Part shown: positions 1 through 9,679 of the stretch, in pieces
Numbering within the stretch: position 1 is the stretch's first letter
Layout of the letters: each line of letters begins with the position of its first letter
NCBI GenBank assembly: GCA_029532415.1
Contig: JAQOTA010000053.1
Location: 3,472,001-3,536,000 of the forward strand
From: Marasmius tenuissimus
Taxonomy: Eukaryota > Basidiomycota > Agaricomycetes > Agaricales > Marasmiaceae
Direction of reading: 5' to 3'
Length of the DNA: 64,000 nt
Notes under the pieces: model-generated
The model's input: the letters and a program-made list of their open reading frames with translations, nothing else
Databases searched by the model: none
What the model was told of the DNA's origin: nothing
Program-made: the position numbers and the translations under genes

Positions 1-1
1 G

Positions 2-1788
2 GGGATTGACGGAGACGTAGTTGCCGACCTCGGACCGGGCCTCAACAAGCCTTTGAACGAGTTGCTACATTCACTCTTCGGCGATGGTGTCCATCCCTCG
101 AATGTCATCCATCCGTGCTTGAAATGCACCGGTGGTAATGGTGGCGGTGGTGATTCTGGTTCTGGCTCTGGCACGGGTTCTGGTTCCGAGGCAACCAAGA
201 CCACTTCGGATTTCACATCTTCACCCTCGTCTCCTGCTGGGCACACCCCTACAGGGATTTCTGTGAGCACCCCTCCTCCACCCTCGCGACCGACAGGTTC
301 AACCGGGGGAAGTTCTGGATCGGGAGCTAGTTCCAACACTGCCATCCCCACATCTTCAGCTCCTACCCCTCACTCATCGACGTCCGTGGTCGTTACGACT
401 AGAAGCTCTGCTCCGTCGTCATCTCCGACAGTAGGGACAGGGACGGGGGGTTCCTCTGGACCAGGCTCCGGTAAGCGCTTTCGATTGAACTGAACGAGAG
501 CGGTCATCTGAATGCTATAACAGGACCTTGTGTGGATTCAAATGGCCAACCTGACCCCACTGCTCCTGTTGACGTCGACCTTACATGCTTGCTCGGTATT
601 CCAGGTATTAACGGAGATGTGGTTGCCGACCTAAAAGGACTCAACGTGCCTTTGAACGAGTTGCTGCATTCACTCTTCGGCGATGGTGTGCATCCCTCCA
701 ACATCATTCACCCGTGCTTGAAATGCAGCGGTGGTGGTGGCAGTGGTAGCTCTACTCCAACTCGTGACCCATCCCAAGGTTCAACTGCCGGCAATCCCAC
801 GACTCCCTCGTCGACACCCTCTGGTGGCTCGGGTTCACCTGGACCTTGTAAGGGCTCTAATGGACAACCTGACCCCACTGCTCCTGTCGACGTCGACATT
901 ACATGTCTTCTCGGTATCCCAGGTATTGACGGAGATGTAATTGCCAACCTTGGGTCCCTGAACATGCCTTTGAACCAGCTGCTGCATCAACTCCTCGGCG
1001 ATGGTGTGCATCCCTCAAATATCATCCATCCGTGCTTGAAATGCAGCGGTGGCGGTGGCTCTGGGTCAGGATCGGGCCCTTCAACGACTTCGCCTACAGG
1101 CTCGTCGCCCACCTCTGGATGCAGTGAGGATGGAGCACCGGCCACTGCGACCCCTGTAACTCCTCCGAATACAGACGGCCCGAAGAGTGGCAATGGGACC
1201 CCCTGCCAAAAGTGTGGTCAGGGCTCAGGAGATTCAACTAATGCAGTTGTCGTCGACTTGAATCCTATCGGCATCGATGCCGTTGTGACTGTGGACGTGG
1301 GACCCTCACTCAACAAGCTCCTCAACGGTCTATTGGATCCCTTGCTCAAACCCATAGTGCACGCTGCTCCTTCCCGTCACTCTGGATCCCGTCCCTCTCC
1401 CGTAGACGACCTCAAGGCTGATCTGAAAGCCGCTGTTAATTTCGGTACGGCCATCTCGCGTACAGCGAAGACGTTGTTTAGTTCTTGCGGCTGCACGAGC
1501 GAGCCTAACTCACCCGTCCTTCTCACTGTCGCCGTGAGCGCGAAATTGAAGACGTCGATTGACGACCTGCAGAAGAACCCCACAGTCAAAACAGCTACGG
1601 CGGCGCTGGATGCAGCAAAAGCTGTTCTTGGGGCTGCCCAGAGTTGCGAAGCTTTGCCAGGGTTGGGTGCGCAGGTCATCGCGTTGATCCGCTCTCTGGA
1701 GAAAGACTGCCAGGGGCTGATTCCCAAGTTGGAATCCCTCGTCAGTGGGCTGCAGACGTGTGGATGTGGCAAGGAGCTCAGGCTGTAA
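2..1788 (+). CDS. Secreted-looking tandem-module protein, 3' part (5' end outside window)
   Basis: Frame opens at base 2 and ends with TAA at 1786-1788; one 53-bp intron (471-523) splits it in phase 1. The protein consists of near-identical modules of about 65 residues. The core reads PDPTAPVDVD, then TCLLGIPGI, then an LLH segment, GDGVHPSN and IHPCLKC. Copies lie at about 2-127 (partial), 524-729 and 840-1047, with a degenerate, shorter relative at about 1240-1360. Each full module has four Cys (PC, TC, CLKC). Linkers are Gly/Ser/Thr/Pro-rich and probably flexible and O-glycosylated. After the modules comes a C-terminal domain of about 145 residues, probably helical, with several Cys and the ending CGCGKELRL. 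No GPI signal or membrane segment is visible at the C-terminus. I do not recognise the family; a cell-surface or extracellular adhesive role is only inferred from the architecture. It converges on the acyl-CoA synthetase gene. Confidence 0.75.
471..523 (+). other. 53-bp intron in the module protein
   Basis: Donor GTAAGC directly follows GGCTCCG and acceptor ACAG precedes GACCTTGTG. Removing it joins the Ser/Gly linker to the next Cys module in frame (codon GGA split 1/2). The intron sits at a linker-module border, which would let modules be duplicated without breaking frame. Confidence 0.8.
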
Positions 1789-2092
1789 CGCGTCGTTGGC
1801 CAGAAGCATTCGAGCTGGAATCTCGTTATCGTTTCGTGTCGGTCTTTTCGTTGTTTGCCCTTCTCTTCTTTTTCTTGGGACGCACGATGGTGCTATTTGT
1901 GACTACGTTTGTGATTGGTCTGTTTTCGCTTTCGACTTGGCTTTCGTTCTATCTCCAGTACCCTTTGTACCTTTTGTACCCCCTTATCTCTCGATACAAC
2001 GCGCTGCCATACACGCCTAGGGCGTCGGTATGCTGTTTTTTTCGCTCTGAAGAGTACGCTGTGAAAAGTACTAAGGTTGTGCTACAGTTGTG
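1789..2092. other. Convergent 3' region, no gene seen
   Basis: Untranslated space between the ends of the module protein (+) and the acyl-CoA synthetase (-). It is pyrimidine-rich on the + strand and holds a short direct repeat around 1966-1983 (CCCTTTGTACC followed by TTTTGTACC). An 11-bp perfect tandem duplication (GTTGTGCTACA) runs 2076-2097 into the synthetase stop codon. Confidence 0.5.
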
Positions 2093-5000
2093 CTACAGTT
2101 TGGAACGTGCTGAGGCTTGTATCAGTCCACCCGTCAAAGAAACATTCGAGGACGCTGTCCGAGCATAACTCGAATCCGGTACTTCCTTCTCCCGCTCCTC
2201 CCTCAAAAGTCTGCGAAGTATCTTCCCACTGGCATTCCGTGGGACCGAATCCGTGAATTGAATCCCTCCCGTTGGCCATTTGTGCCTCGATTTTGCATCT
2301 GCAACGTACTAAGGTGCCGAGGTTAGTGACGGAAGAATGAATGGGGATTGCCACACTTGCCTTGAATATGCTCGACCGGACTTCTTCGGCCATCTTCGCA
2401 TTGCCCTCGACTGTCAAAGCTACGTGTGGTTGAAGAACTACAAACGCAAATGGCAGTTCTCCAGCGTATTCATCTGGGACGCCAATCACTGCAGCGTCTG
2501 CAATGCTAGCATGTGTGAGGAGGTGTCCCTCGAGTTCGGCAGGCGCGACCTGTAGGCCTTTGACCTGAAAGGGTCAGCAGGTGGTTTTAGCAAGATGCAA
2601 GTTGTCAGGCTACAAGCGTTGACGTGCCTTTATCAACTCCTGGAGAAACCCCGGAGGATGTCAGTCGATTGGAATGATTGAACCGAGGAAAACCTTACCT
2701 TGATGCGCTCGACAATGAAGATATCACCGTGTTCATCAAAATATACTTGGTCTCCCGTGCGTAACCACCTAAAATTAGTGAGTGAGTACCCGAGCACAGT
2801 GAGGCGAGTGACACGAAAGGTCCCTACCCGTCCGCGAAGGTCTCTCTAGTCCTATCCTCAGAAGATGAGCATACGAACGAACTTCTCGCAGACACCACTC
2901 ACGCCTTCTCATTCCCATAATACCCAAGCGCAACCTGCCCCCCTTTCACGAACAACTCCCCCACCTCTCCAACTTCGGCAAGGCTTCCATCTGGTTTGAC
3001 CACTTTCGCTGCGGTTCCAGGGAGGAATTGACCCCCACTTCCGAGCGTCCCGACTTTTTGTGACAAGGGAAACTAGTACATGTACAGAAGACGACGTGAA
3101 CACGCCGCCATAGAAGCTCCAGACCATCTCACTCACCATACTGACTGTTCCACAGGTTTCCGTCATTCCTTCAATGCCGCCCAGGACGATAACAGTCAGA
3201 TCTACATCGACAGTTTGTCAGAGCCCCAGACTCACCATATCCCTGCCCAAGATGCGCATTCGGGAACAACTCGAGCAATCCACTCGTGAGTGTGGCACTC
3301 AAAGGCGCTGCAGCGACAATACAATACCGCACACTCTTGAGATTGTACTTCTTCACCGCGGGGTGCTACGCCATTCAATCGGAAAATCGTCAGCCACCGC
3401 GCGCCCTAGATCGGTATTAACTGGCCATGGGGTGCCAAAGTGAAGTGAACTCACTTTACAAAACAAAACTGCTTGAGGTGGAACGATCCTGGATTTATTA
3501 TTATCATTTTTTCAAACCCCGAATGAACGAATCTCATCGTCAGCACATTTCCGAATTCATTTCCACAGAAGGGGGGTGGGTGTGGGGGAAGCGTAGGCTC
3601 AAAGTGGAAGGTTGAAACAAAACACGAATAAGATCACTCACGTCAAATGTGTTATCTGATATCGTTCTATACTCTGCAAAAACCGTTCGAAATGGAATGC
3701 GGGGGCTAGGACCAGCGTCATCTGAGGGTGTGGGGTTGGGGAGTATCAATAAGCGTCAGCCGACCCCATCATCCACATCCACGTCCATGAATCCAAAGTT
3801 GAAGAAATCAAGAACCCGATTTGAAGGTCCGGGATGAAATGAATGGAAACAAAATAAACGAAGTTCTCACTCACTCCAGCGTATAATATAAAATGTAACT
3901 GTTTTTGACGCGCCAGACAAATCAAATCAGTATCAGTGTTTGGAGTCGAATCGAGAATAAAATAGAAAAAAGAACTCGTGAGTCCTTGCCAAGTGGGACA
4001 ACTCACATTATAAACTAATCCGTATATATCTAAAAACCATCTGTCAGTCTCAACATCCTCTCGACCGTTGCCTCATTGCCAGTGAAACCGGGAAGTGGCT
4101 GACGGCAGGGAAGTACTCACGATAGAGCGGTAAGACTAAACAAAACGAGTATCAGTTATGCGAACGAGGATTCGCGATCGGGAAAGAAAGAAACAAAAAA
4201 AGGCAGACGGACGCGAGCATACTTGACGCAGTAAGGGGGAGACAAAAAGGCTCACTCACATCCGCAACAAACATCGCCAGGCCTAAACCGTCTTTCCGCC
4301 CATGGGGCGTAATCTTCACCTATCCGATTGAACGTAGCGATCTGGACTATAACACTTATAGCATTATAATGCGAGATTGCTACGGCCTTGGTGTGAGGAG
4401 TCAGTATCTCAATGCTCAACGGGAGAAGAACTCTCCATCATCCCAGCCCTGGGGCAACGAACACTCACCTTCTGAACACCCGTTGTCCCCGAGGACGGAG
4501 CTAAGAATGCTATCCTCCGCTTCGCTTCACCTGGTTGTAACCGTTTCTCGATAACAGGCGGACAATCGGGGGCCCTGCCAAGTCGTACCAGCTCTTCGAA
4601 CGTCCGGAATGCCAGCGGAGTCGTCGAGCCTGAACCTGAACCTGAGAAAATTCGAGGGATAGTGTATGTATGTAGTACAATAAGACGGGACGTCGGTGAA
4701 GAATGATCAAGGGTCGGGAAGGTAAGTGTAACGCACTAGTGATGAGAATTATACGTTCAGAGGGAAGTCGTATCATCTCGGCGGCTTGCGCTGCGACATT
4801 GACACAATCGGGGTGAACAAACAATAATGACGGGCGGGAGATGTTCAGGTGGTGAACTATTGAGGAGAGAAGAAGGAGGGGGTAGGACAGGTGGAAGGAA
4901 GGTCATATCAGTAAAGAACTCCCATAACGCCATGCCGAATTGAAGCAGACAGCAAAAACGACTCAGGTGCTAAAAGGCCCTAATCCTTACCTAGCTCCCC

Positions 5001-5688
5001 AACGGACAACATCGGGCTCAAAGTCCTGTGGCGTTCCCAAAGCACACGAGTCAGTGGCAGACTCTGAATACGAAAGAATCGAACCAACTACTCACGCCAC
5101 TACGCCACCTAACCGATGTGTCGCCCACACACAAGGCGCGTAATCTACACAATGAGAACCGCGAGGTCAGTCTCGATTGCACGCCGCGAAATCACCCCCC
5201 TTGGGCGTCAAGAAAGAGAAGACGCACTCATATGATTGGGACTCATTACGGAGACTACCAGAGTCCGGAACGGCGAACATCATTGGAATTAAGTACATCC
5301 GTTGGTGGCGGAGGAGAAAAGAACGTGTCCTCACCAATTTCTTCTTCATCTGCAAACGCAAATCCATGAAAATCGTTTACAAAACAGACAAGACAGGTAA
5401 CTCACTCAAGTTCCATATCTTATTGATTGCTGCTGCGAGCTGCCGAGTCCGATCACGAAGCTATGATTGCAGGTTATCCGTCAACAGAGCGAAATTAGAC
5501 GTTGGAGAACAACCACGTACATCCTTGATGTATAATCTCGCTCCGGTATCTTCGTCAACAAGACAGGGTACATCGATAGGTCGCTTCGGCCTTGTCGGAT
5601 GTTCGTACTGGTCGAGCAAAAATTGTGGAATCGTAAGATCAGAGGGTACGCTGGCTTCGTCAAAGCTGGAAGACTGATTGAGCAACAT
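2093..5688 (-). CDS. 4-coumarate:CoA ligase-like acyl-CoA synthetase (AMP-binding), many introns
   Basis: Adenylate-forming enzyme that activates a carboxylic acid as acyl-AMP and passes it to CoA; substrate unknown (aromatic or fatty acid). Start ATG at 5686-5688, followed by the typical N-terminal stretch SDLTIPQFLLDQYEHP. The AMP-binding P-loop reads AFLAPSSGTTGVQK near 4480-4380. Then come RRFRPGDVCCG, VLPLYHIYGLVYN (about 4140-4015), MTLVLAPAFHFERFLQ (about 3700), HPAVKKYNLKSVRY (about 3350), the motif GQGYGMTETCG across an intron (about 3245-3160), GELFVKGGQVALGYYGN (about 2970-2920), GWLRTGDQVYFDEHGD (about 2760-2700) and the C-terminal GIQFTDSVPRNASGKILRR with the catalytic Lys (about 2265-2205). 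Stop TAG at 2093-2095. About 14 introns, several exons under 60 nt. One intron (2309-2360) is GC-AG. All core motifs are present, so the gene looks functional. Confidence 0.9.
2309..2360 (-). other. GC-AG intron in the acyl-CoA synthetase
   Basis: Donor reads AAG|GCAAGT and acceptor TTAG|TACGTTGCAG. Splicing joins SSIFK to YVADAKSRHKWPTGGIQF in frame, which matches the family (the stretch before the catalytic Lys motif). No GT donor nearby restores this frame. GCAAGT is the usual consensus for GC donors. Confidence 0.75.
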
Positions 5689-5991
5689 GACGCCACGTTC
5701 GAGCACAGAGAACAAGAATCAAAACAGAAGCAGAAACGGGAGAGGTGGGTAGGAAGGAGGGGAACAGGAGGGGAACAGGAACGGGAACAAAAGTCAACGC
5801 AAAAATGTTCTTGGATGCATCAAGGTTTATAAATGATGGTGTATGGCGAACCGGCGGTAAGGCTCTAGGGCACCTGTATGTAAGAGACTTTGGCTGTCAA
5901 GCGAATATCCCAGCCCTATCCCTATACTGCAAAGCGCCGACCATCTGTGAGATTGATAAGCTTCGGGGCCTGTCCCCGAATTGAAAGAAAA
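5689..5991. other. Intergenic, synthetase promoter side
   Basis: Space between the synthetase start and the end of the small upstream gene. The + strand is purine-rich, with GGGGAACAGG-type direct repeats at about 5759-5785. No convincing coding exon seen. Confidence 0.4.
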
Positions 5992-6461
5992 TCATACGGC
6001 GGTGTTGGCGCTATAGTGGGCTTGAACGTAGTCCGCGGCTTTGAGCAGGTCTTTCCCCAAGGAAATGGACTCGCCGTACCAGCCGACGGGGGGTTCGGGT
6101 ACCTCGCATGGGCCTGCAAACGGTGCAATGAGGCTGCAGCCGCAGTACAGGGATGGACGCTCGTGTCACAAGGCTCATGACGCCACCTTCTTTCTACTGA
6201 CCGTACACGATAGGGCACATTCATGATATTCAGAAAGTCTACTTGCAGAGCTCCAGGGCACTCTATCCTCGCTCATAATCCTATAATCGGTGCAGGGAAG
6301 GTAAGTGGTGTCCGATGAGAACGAGCTTCGTACCGAATCCGTCGACAAACCAGCCAGCCACTGAGCCACTGAAACCGATACGGGCAATTGACTGTTCGTG
6401 CCTGCCGCCGATACCTTGGATCTTTGACATTAGACCCTTCCACAGGCTGGCCCGCTGACAT
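5992..6461 (-). CDS. Small unrecognised protein, 97 residues, four exons
   Basis: Not apparent as a single open frame. Splicing exons 6415-6461, 6334-6368, 6202-6271 and 5992-6133 gives a continuous 97-codon frame. All three introns have GT-AG ends (46, 62 and 68 bp), and phases match at each junction. It starts MSAGQPVEGSNVKDP, passes through GWFVDGFARIECPGALQ and VPYRVRLIAPFAGPCEVP, and ends DYVQAHYSANTAV. There is no signal peptide or membrane segment. A TATATAA-like box lies near 6545-6552 on the minus strand. It sits between the desaturase 3' end and the synthetase promoter, all on the same strand. I cannot name a family; the model rests on frame continuity alone. Confidence 0.45.
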
Positions 6462-6615
6462 ATAGCAACCCAATCGGAAAATTGAGGAAATCTAACTTCC
6501 GTTCCTTCTAAACCCGTACTAAAGGTACGGCTACATGTCCTCGGTTATATACTCGCTCGGCTCAGCGTACAAGAGTGGCCTGATCCATCTGGAATGGTAC
6601 AATCGGAGGGGAATC

Positions 6616-8111
6616 CTATCGCTCAGCAATGTACAGGCGCTGGGATTCCGGAGTTGAATGTTCAGAGGGACGCTCTACACCGCCTTCAAGTATTCCCACC
6701 CGCATCATAGAGAGGCGCTAGGAGGAAAGTCAGCTGTTAGGTAAGAAACGAGGGTAGTTTCATGCAAACATACGTTATGTGCTGCGTTAGAGTGCGAGTA
6801 ATAACCCCCAAAGAACGAGGCGGTCATATCTAACCCCGAATTACTTGTGAGAAGTTGCGCGCCGCCCGGATGTTCTTCGATAAATGAAGTTGCGTCGTGA
6901 ATGAAGCCAGAAATCAGGATCAAGGTGCGTGATCTGGATTCCTCTTGGACTTTGAACGGCGTTCAGCGAAAGTAAGATTGGCTAGTTCTCCAGAACTCAC
7001 ATGTTTCCCAGGAGACAACAGGCAGTTGTTCTGGTGATGTCGGCCATCGTACGGAATCTTGGATCTGTTTCAGTGATTTGAGCTTCATGGTGAGCGCTCC
7101 TTTGACAATTTCGTTGCTCGGGAACACCCGAAGATTGCTCGCCAATCCCAGATAGTGGCATGTCGCGATAAACCACTTCGTAGGATCCCATTGGTACCAC
7201 ATATACGCGTTGCGATAGTCCATCGGAAATTGATGATGGAAGTTATGGTAGCCCTCTCCCATGGTCAGAATTGCAGAGAGGAGGTGGTCGCGCGGAGAAT
7301 GACGGTCATCGTAAGGAGTTTCGCCAAGATAATGTGCAAGAGAGTTGATACAAAATGTGCTCTACAAATGTCATCAGCAACTGATATCAGCTTAAAGGTT
7401 GCCACATACGTGATGAGCCGCAGTGAGACGCAAGATAGAGGCAAAGTAAAATCCGCCTCTCCAATCGTACCAGAACAGACCAGGTATGATCCAAGGTAGC
7501 ACGATACCAAAGAAGAAGGCCAGCGGGAAATACCATTCGTGTTGGAATCGAAGTAGAGGGTCTTTGCGAAGGTCTGCCGAGTATGCTTTTCCTTTTCGTT
7601 GGGAGGTTTTGAAAACCATCCAACCCAAGTGGGTCCACAACAGCCCCCGGTTCGCGTTGTAGGGGTCCAAATCGGTATCTGTGTGACGATGATGTGAGCG
7701 GTGGGATGCAGACCACCAGTAGCAGGAGCCTTGGACCGCGCTGGTGCCTCCTGCTAATAGAAAGCATTGTAAAGGCAGTGACGCGTTGTAGGATCGGTGA
7801 GACCAGAGACGATGATATCCTGGGTTGAAGAAGAGTTGAATACTATTCCGATAGCGCGACTTGATGTGGACGCGCACCAGCTGTTATACCTGTGTCGAGT
7901 TAGTCTTATTTCTGGAAGTATACCAGTGAGGCGTACCGAGCATAGTGAAGACATAATAGAAAACCGAGAACCAAGCAGTTCGGCGACACATAGGCTCCCA
8001 AATAAGACCCGCAATGGAGATACAGGGAGTTAGGGCGAAAACAGCGACGTTGAACCAGCGAACTCCGACAACTTCTGGAAACGTATTCGGCAGCTTCATT
8101 ATTCCCTTCAT
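6616..8111 (-). CDS. OLE1: Stearoyl-CoA (delta-9) desaturase with C-terminal cytochrome b5 domain
   Basis: ER-membrane di-iron enzyme that puts the delta-9 double bond into palmitoyl- and stearoyl-CoA, taking electrons from its own cytochrome b5 domain. Exons 7937-8111, 7878-7889, 7410-7819, 7001-7361, 6774-6949 and 6616-6717 give 1236 nt (411 residues). Histidine box 1 is HRLWSH, box 2 HRSHHRH (about 7700) and box 3 HNFHH (about 7245). The b5 domain has FIEEHPGG (about 6870) and YSHSNAAHN, and the protein ends after MMRVGILEGG. Introns are 47, 58, 48, 51 and 56 bp. The second exon is only 12 nt and supplies ITAG of the conserved GITAGYHRLWSH. Start is the ATG at 8109-8111; the frame extends upstream without an ATG, so a short upstream exon is possible. 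Slightly shorter than the usual 440-500 residues. Confidence 0.92.
7878..7889 (-). other. 12-nt microexon in the desaturase
   Basis: GTATAACAGCTG, flanked by acceptor CACAG and donor GTGCGC. It codes for the ITAG part of GITAGYHRLW. Skipping it keeps the frame but deletes four conserved residues just before histidine box 1. The downstream intron (7820-7877) has no stop in frame, so it could be mistaken for coding sequence. Confidence 0.75.
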
Positions 8112-9679
8112 CTCGAATGCTTTCAGAGATTTTAGTAGCACGTTCAGAACAGAAAGAGCGTACTTTACCAGCGCAGTCACCGCGATAGTCTATGCAGAGG
8201 GAAGTCCTTTCACAAGCTAGTTCGTCGGAGAAAATCCCGACATTGTCCTACACACACCGGTCTCTATTTAAACCATCAATCCCGGGGCACATTCTGGATT
8301 ATCCAAGAAAGAAACTTGCCAGAATCGAAATCAGTAATACGTGTATCCCGGCCTAACCCCGAGTGCTACGTTCCGCACATTGATCCCGATAGGAAAGCAA
8401 CAGCATGTTGAATGGACGGCTTCACGCAATGAACGTTTGAACCTGCGTTCAAAACTCTGCGCTTTCACATGCTGCGCCTGGAAGAGTAATTGGGGCGAGA
8501 TTGGCAAGGGCGTTGCGTGTATCGGACTTGAATCGCTATCATCCAGGATCTGGCTAACTGCAAGATCTCTGTTATCCAGAGAATCTATCAGAATTCTAGT
8601 CCCATCAGAACATAAGCAGTATGTGAGGGGGGCAAATTGAAAATTTAGAGTGACGTTGAATCGCGACCGTGAGAAGATAGCACAGTTAAGGAATGTTCCC
8701 ACACCCTCTGCCAGAGCCACAGTGAGTCGAGTCCTAGTATTCCGTTCCATTCGACAGACAGCCCAAAGTCGCTTTACCATTATGATTCACTCTGACGATA
8801 TCCGCAGTCTCTTCAAGACATAAATTCATCTAGAAGAGATCCCATGGCTGCAGGGTGGCGCATATGAAATATACTGATGTCCTGATTCCCAGCTCATGGG
8901 ACTTCGAATTCTACCTACAAGTCGGGCGGGAGGAAGCCCAGACTGAGTTTTTCTGAATCACACTGAATCATCTCCACCCGATAGATTGTCAATCTCAAAG
9001 GATCTTTTCATGTCGGCACTATTTGGCGGTAAATTACAATCCACCATCCCGTCGCTCGTGAATCTGGCGAATCTCCATGCCACCATGACTCGCGGCACGG
9101 CGGAGGTATCGCCAGCCCTTGGCCAGCGTTGAAACCATTGGCTCAGAAAGATTGGACGTATCTGGGCAGCAAGCGTAAAGATTCACATTGTCGTGAGGTA
9201 CCAAGTTGAGCGGCCGCCACCCCTCCGCCACCTGCGCTTGTAAGTGGAAGCACCTCCTCACGATAAAATCAAATGCAAGAACCGTGCGTAACACGTCCTG
9301 ACTCCTACGTGGATTCCTGTGAATTCTTGGTGAATCCCCTTTATTTACAGGAGCAACCCCGTTCCAGCCTGTTCCGTTTCTCCAGGCACTCGTGGCGCTT
9401 TGTCGTTATGGTTTTGAACCTGTAATCCCGCTAATATAGGAGAAGCGATTGGATCCTCAATTTGTATACTAACTAGTGTACACGAGCATCTTCAGAAATT
9501 AGGATAAACGAAAACAAGAAAGAACGTAGTACATAATTCCATAAGAGAGATTCGCGTATGCCACGGAGAAGGAACATGCCACTACTTCCATCTATCACGT
9601 TCCCGGCGGGACCTCATTACCCAGACAGACGTCGTTCACGCGTTTATGCGAGTTGAACAGGACGTGTTTCTATCTTCAT
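8112..9679. other. Long intergenic region upstream of the desaturase
   Basis: About 1.6 kb between the desaturase start and the aconitase 3' end. A TTTAAA-type TATA candidate lies at 8265-8271. A 149-codon minus-strand open frame at 8331-8780 has no recognisable motif, no homology I can name and no splice context, so I do not call it a gene. Nothing else is convincing here; desaturase regulatory DNA probably lies in this stretch. Confidence 0.4.

Noticed and set aside
4620..4650. GAACCTGAACCTGAG repeat as a mobile-element or regulatory signal
   Set aside because: It is a short Gly-Ser-coding stretch at an exon start of the acyl-CoA synthetase and needs no further explanation.
8331..8780. 149-codon open frame on the - strand upstream of the desaturase
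   Set aside because: No recognisable motif, no splice signals or neighbours supporting it; length is possible by chance in 1.6 kb of balanced-composition DNA. Transcript data could change this.
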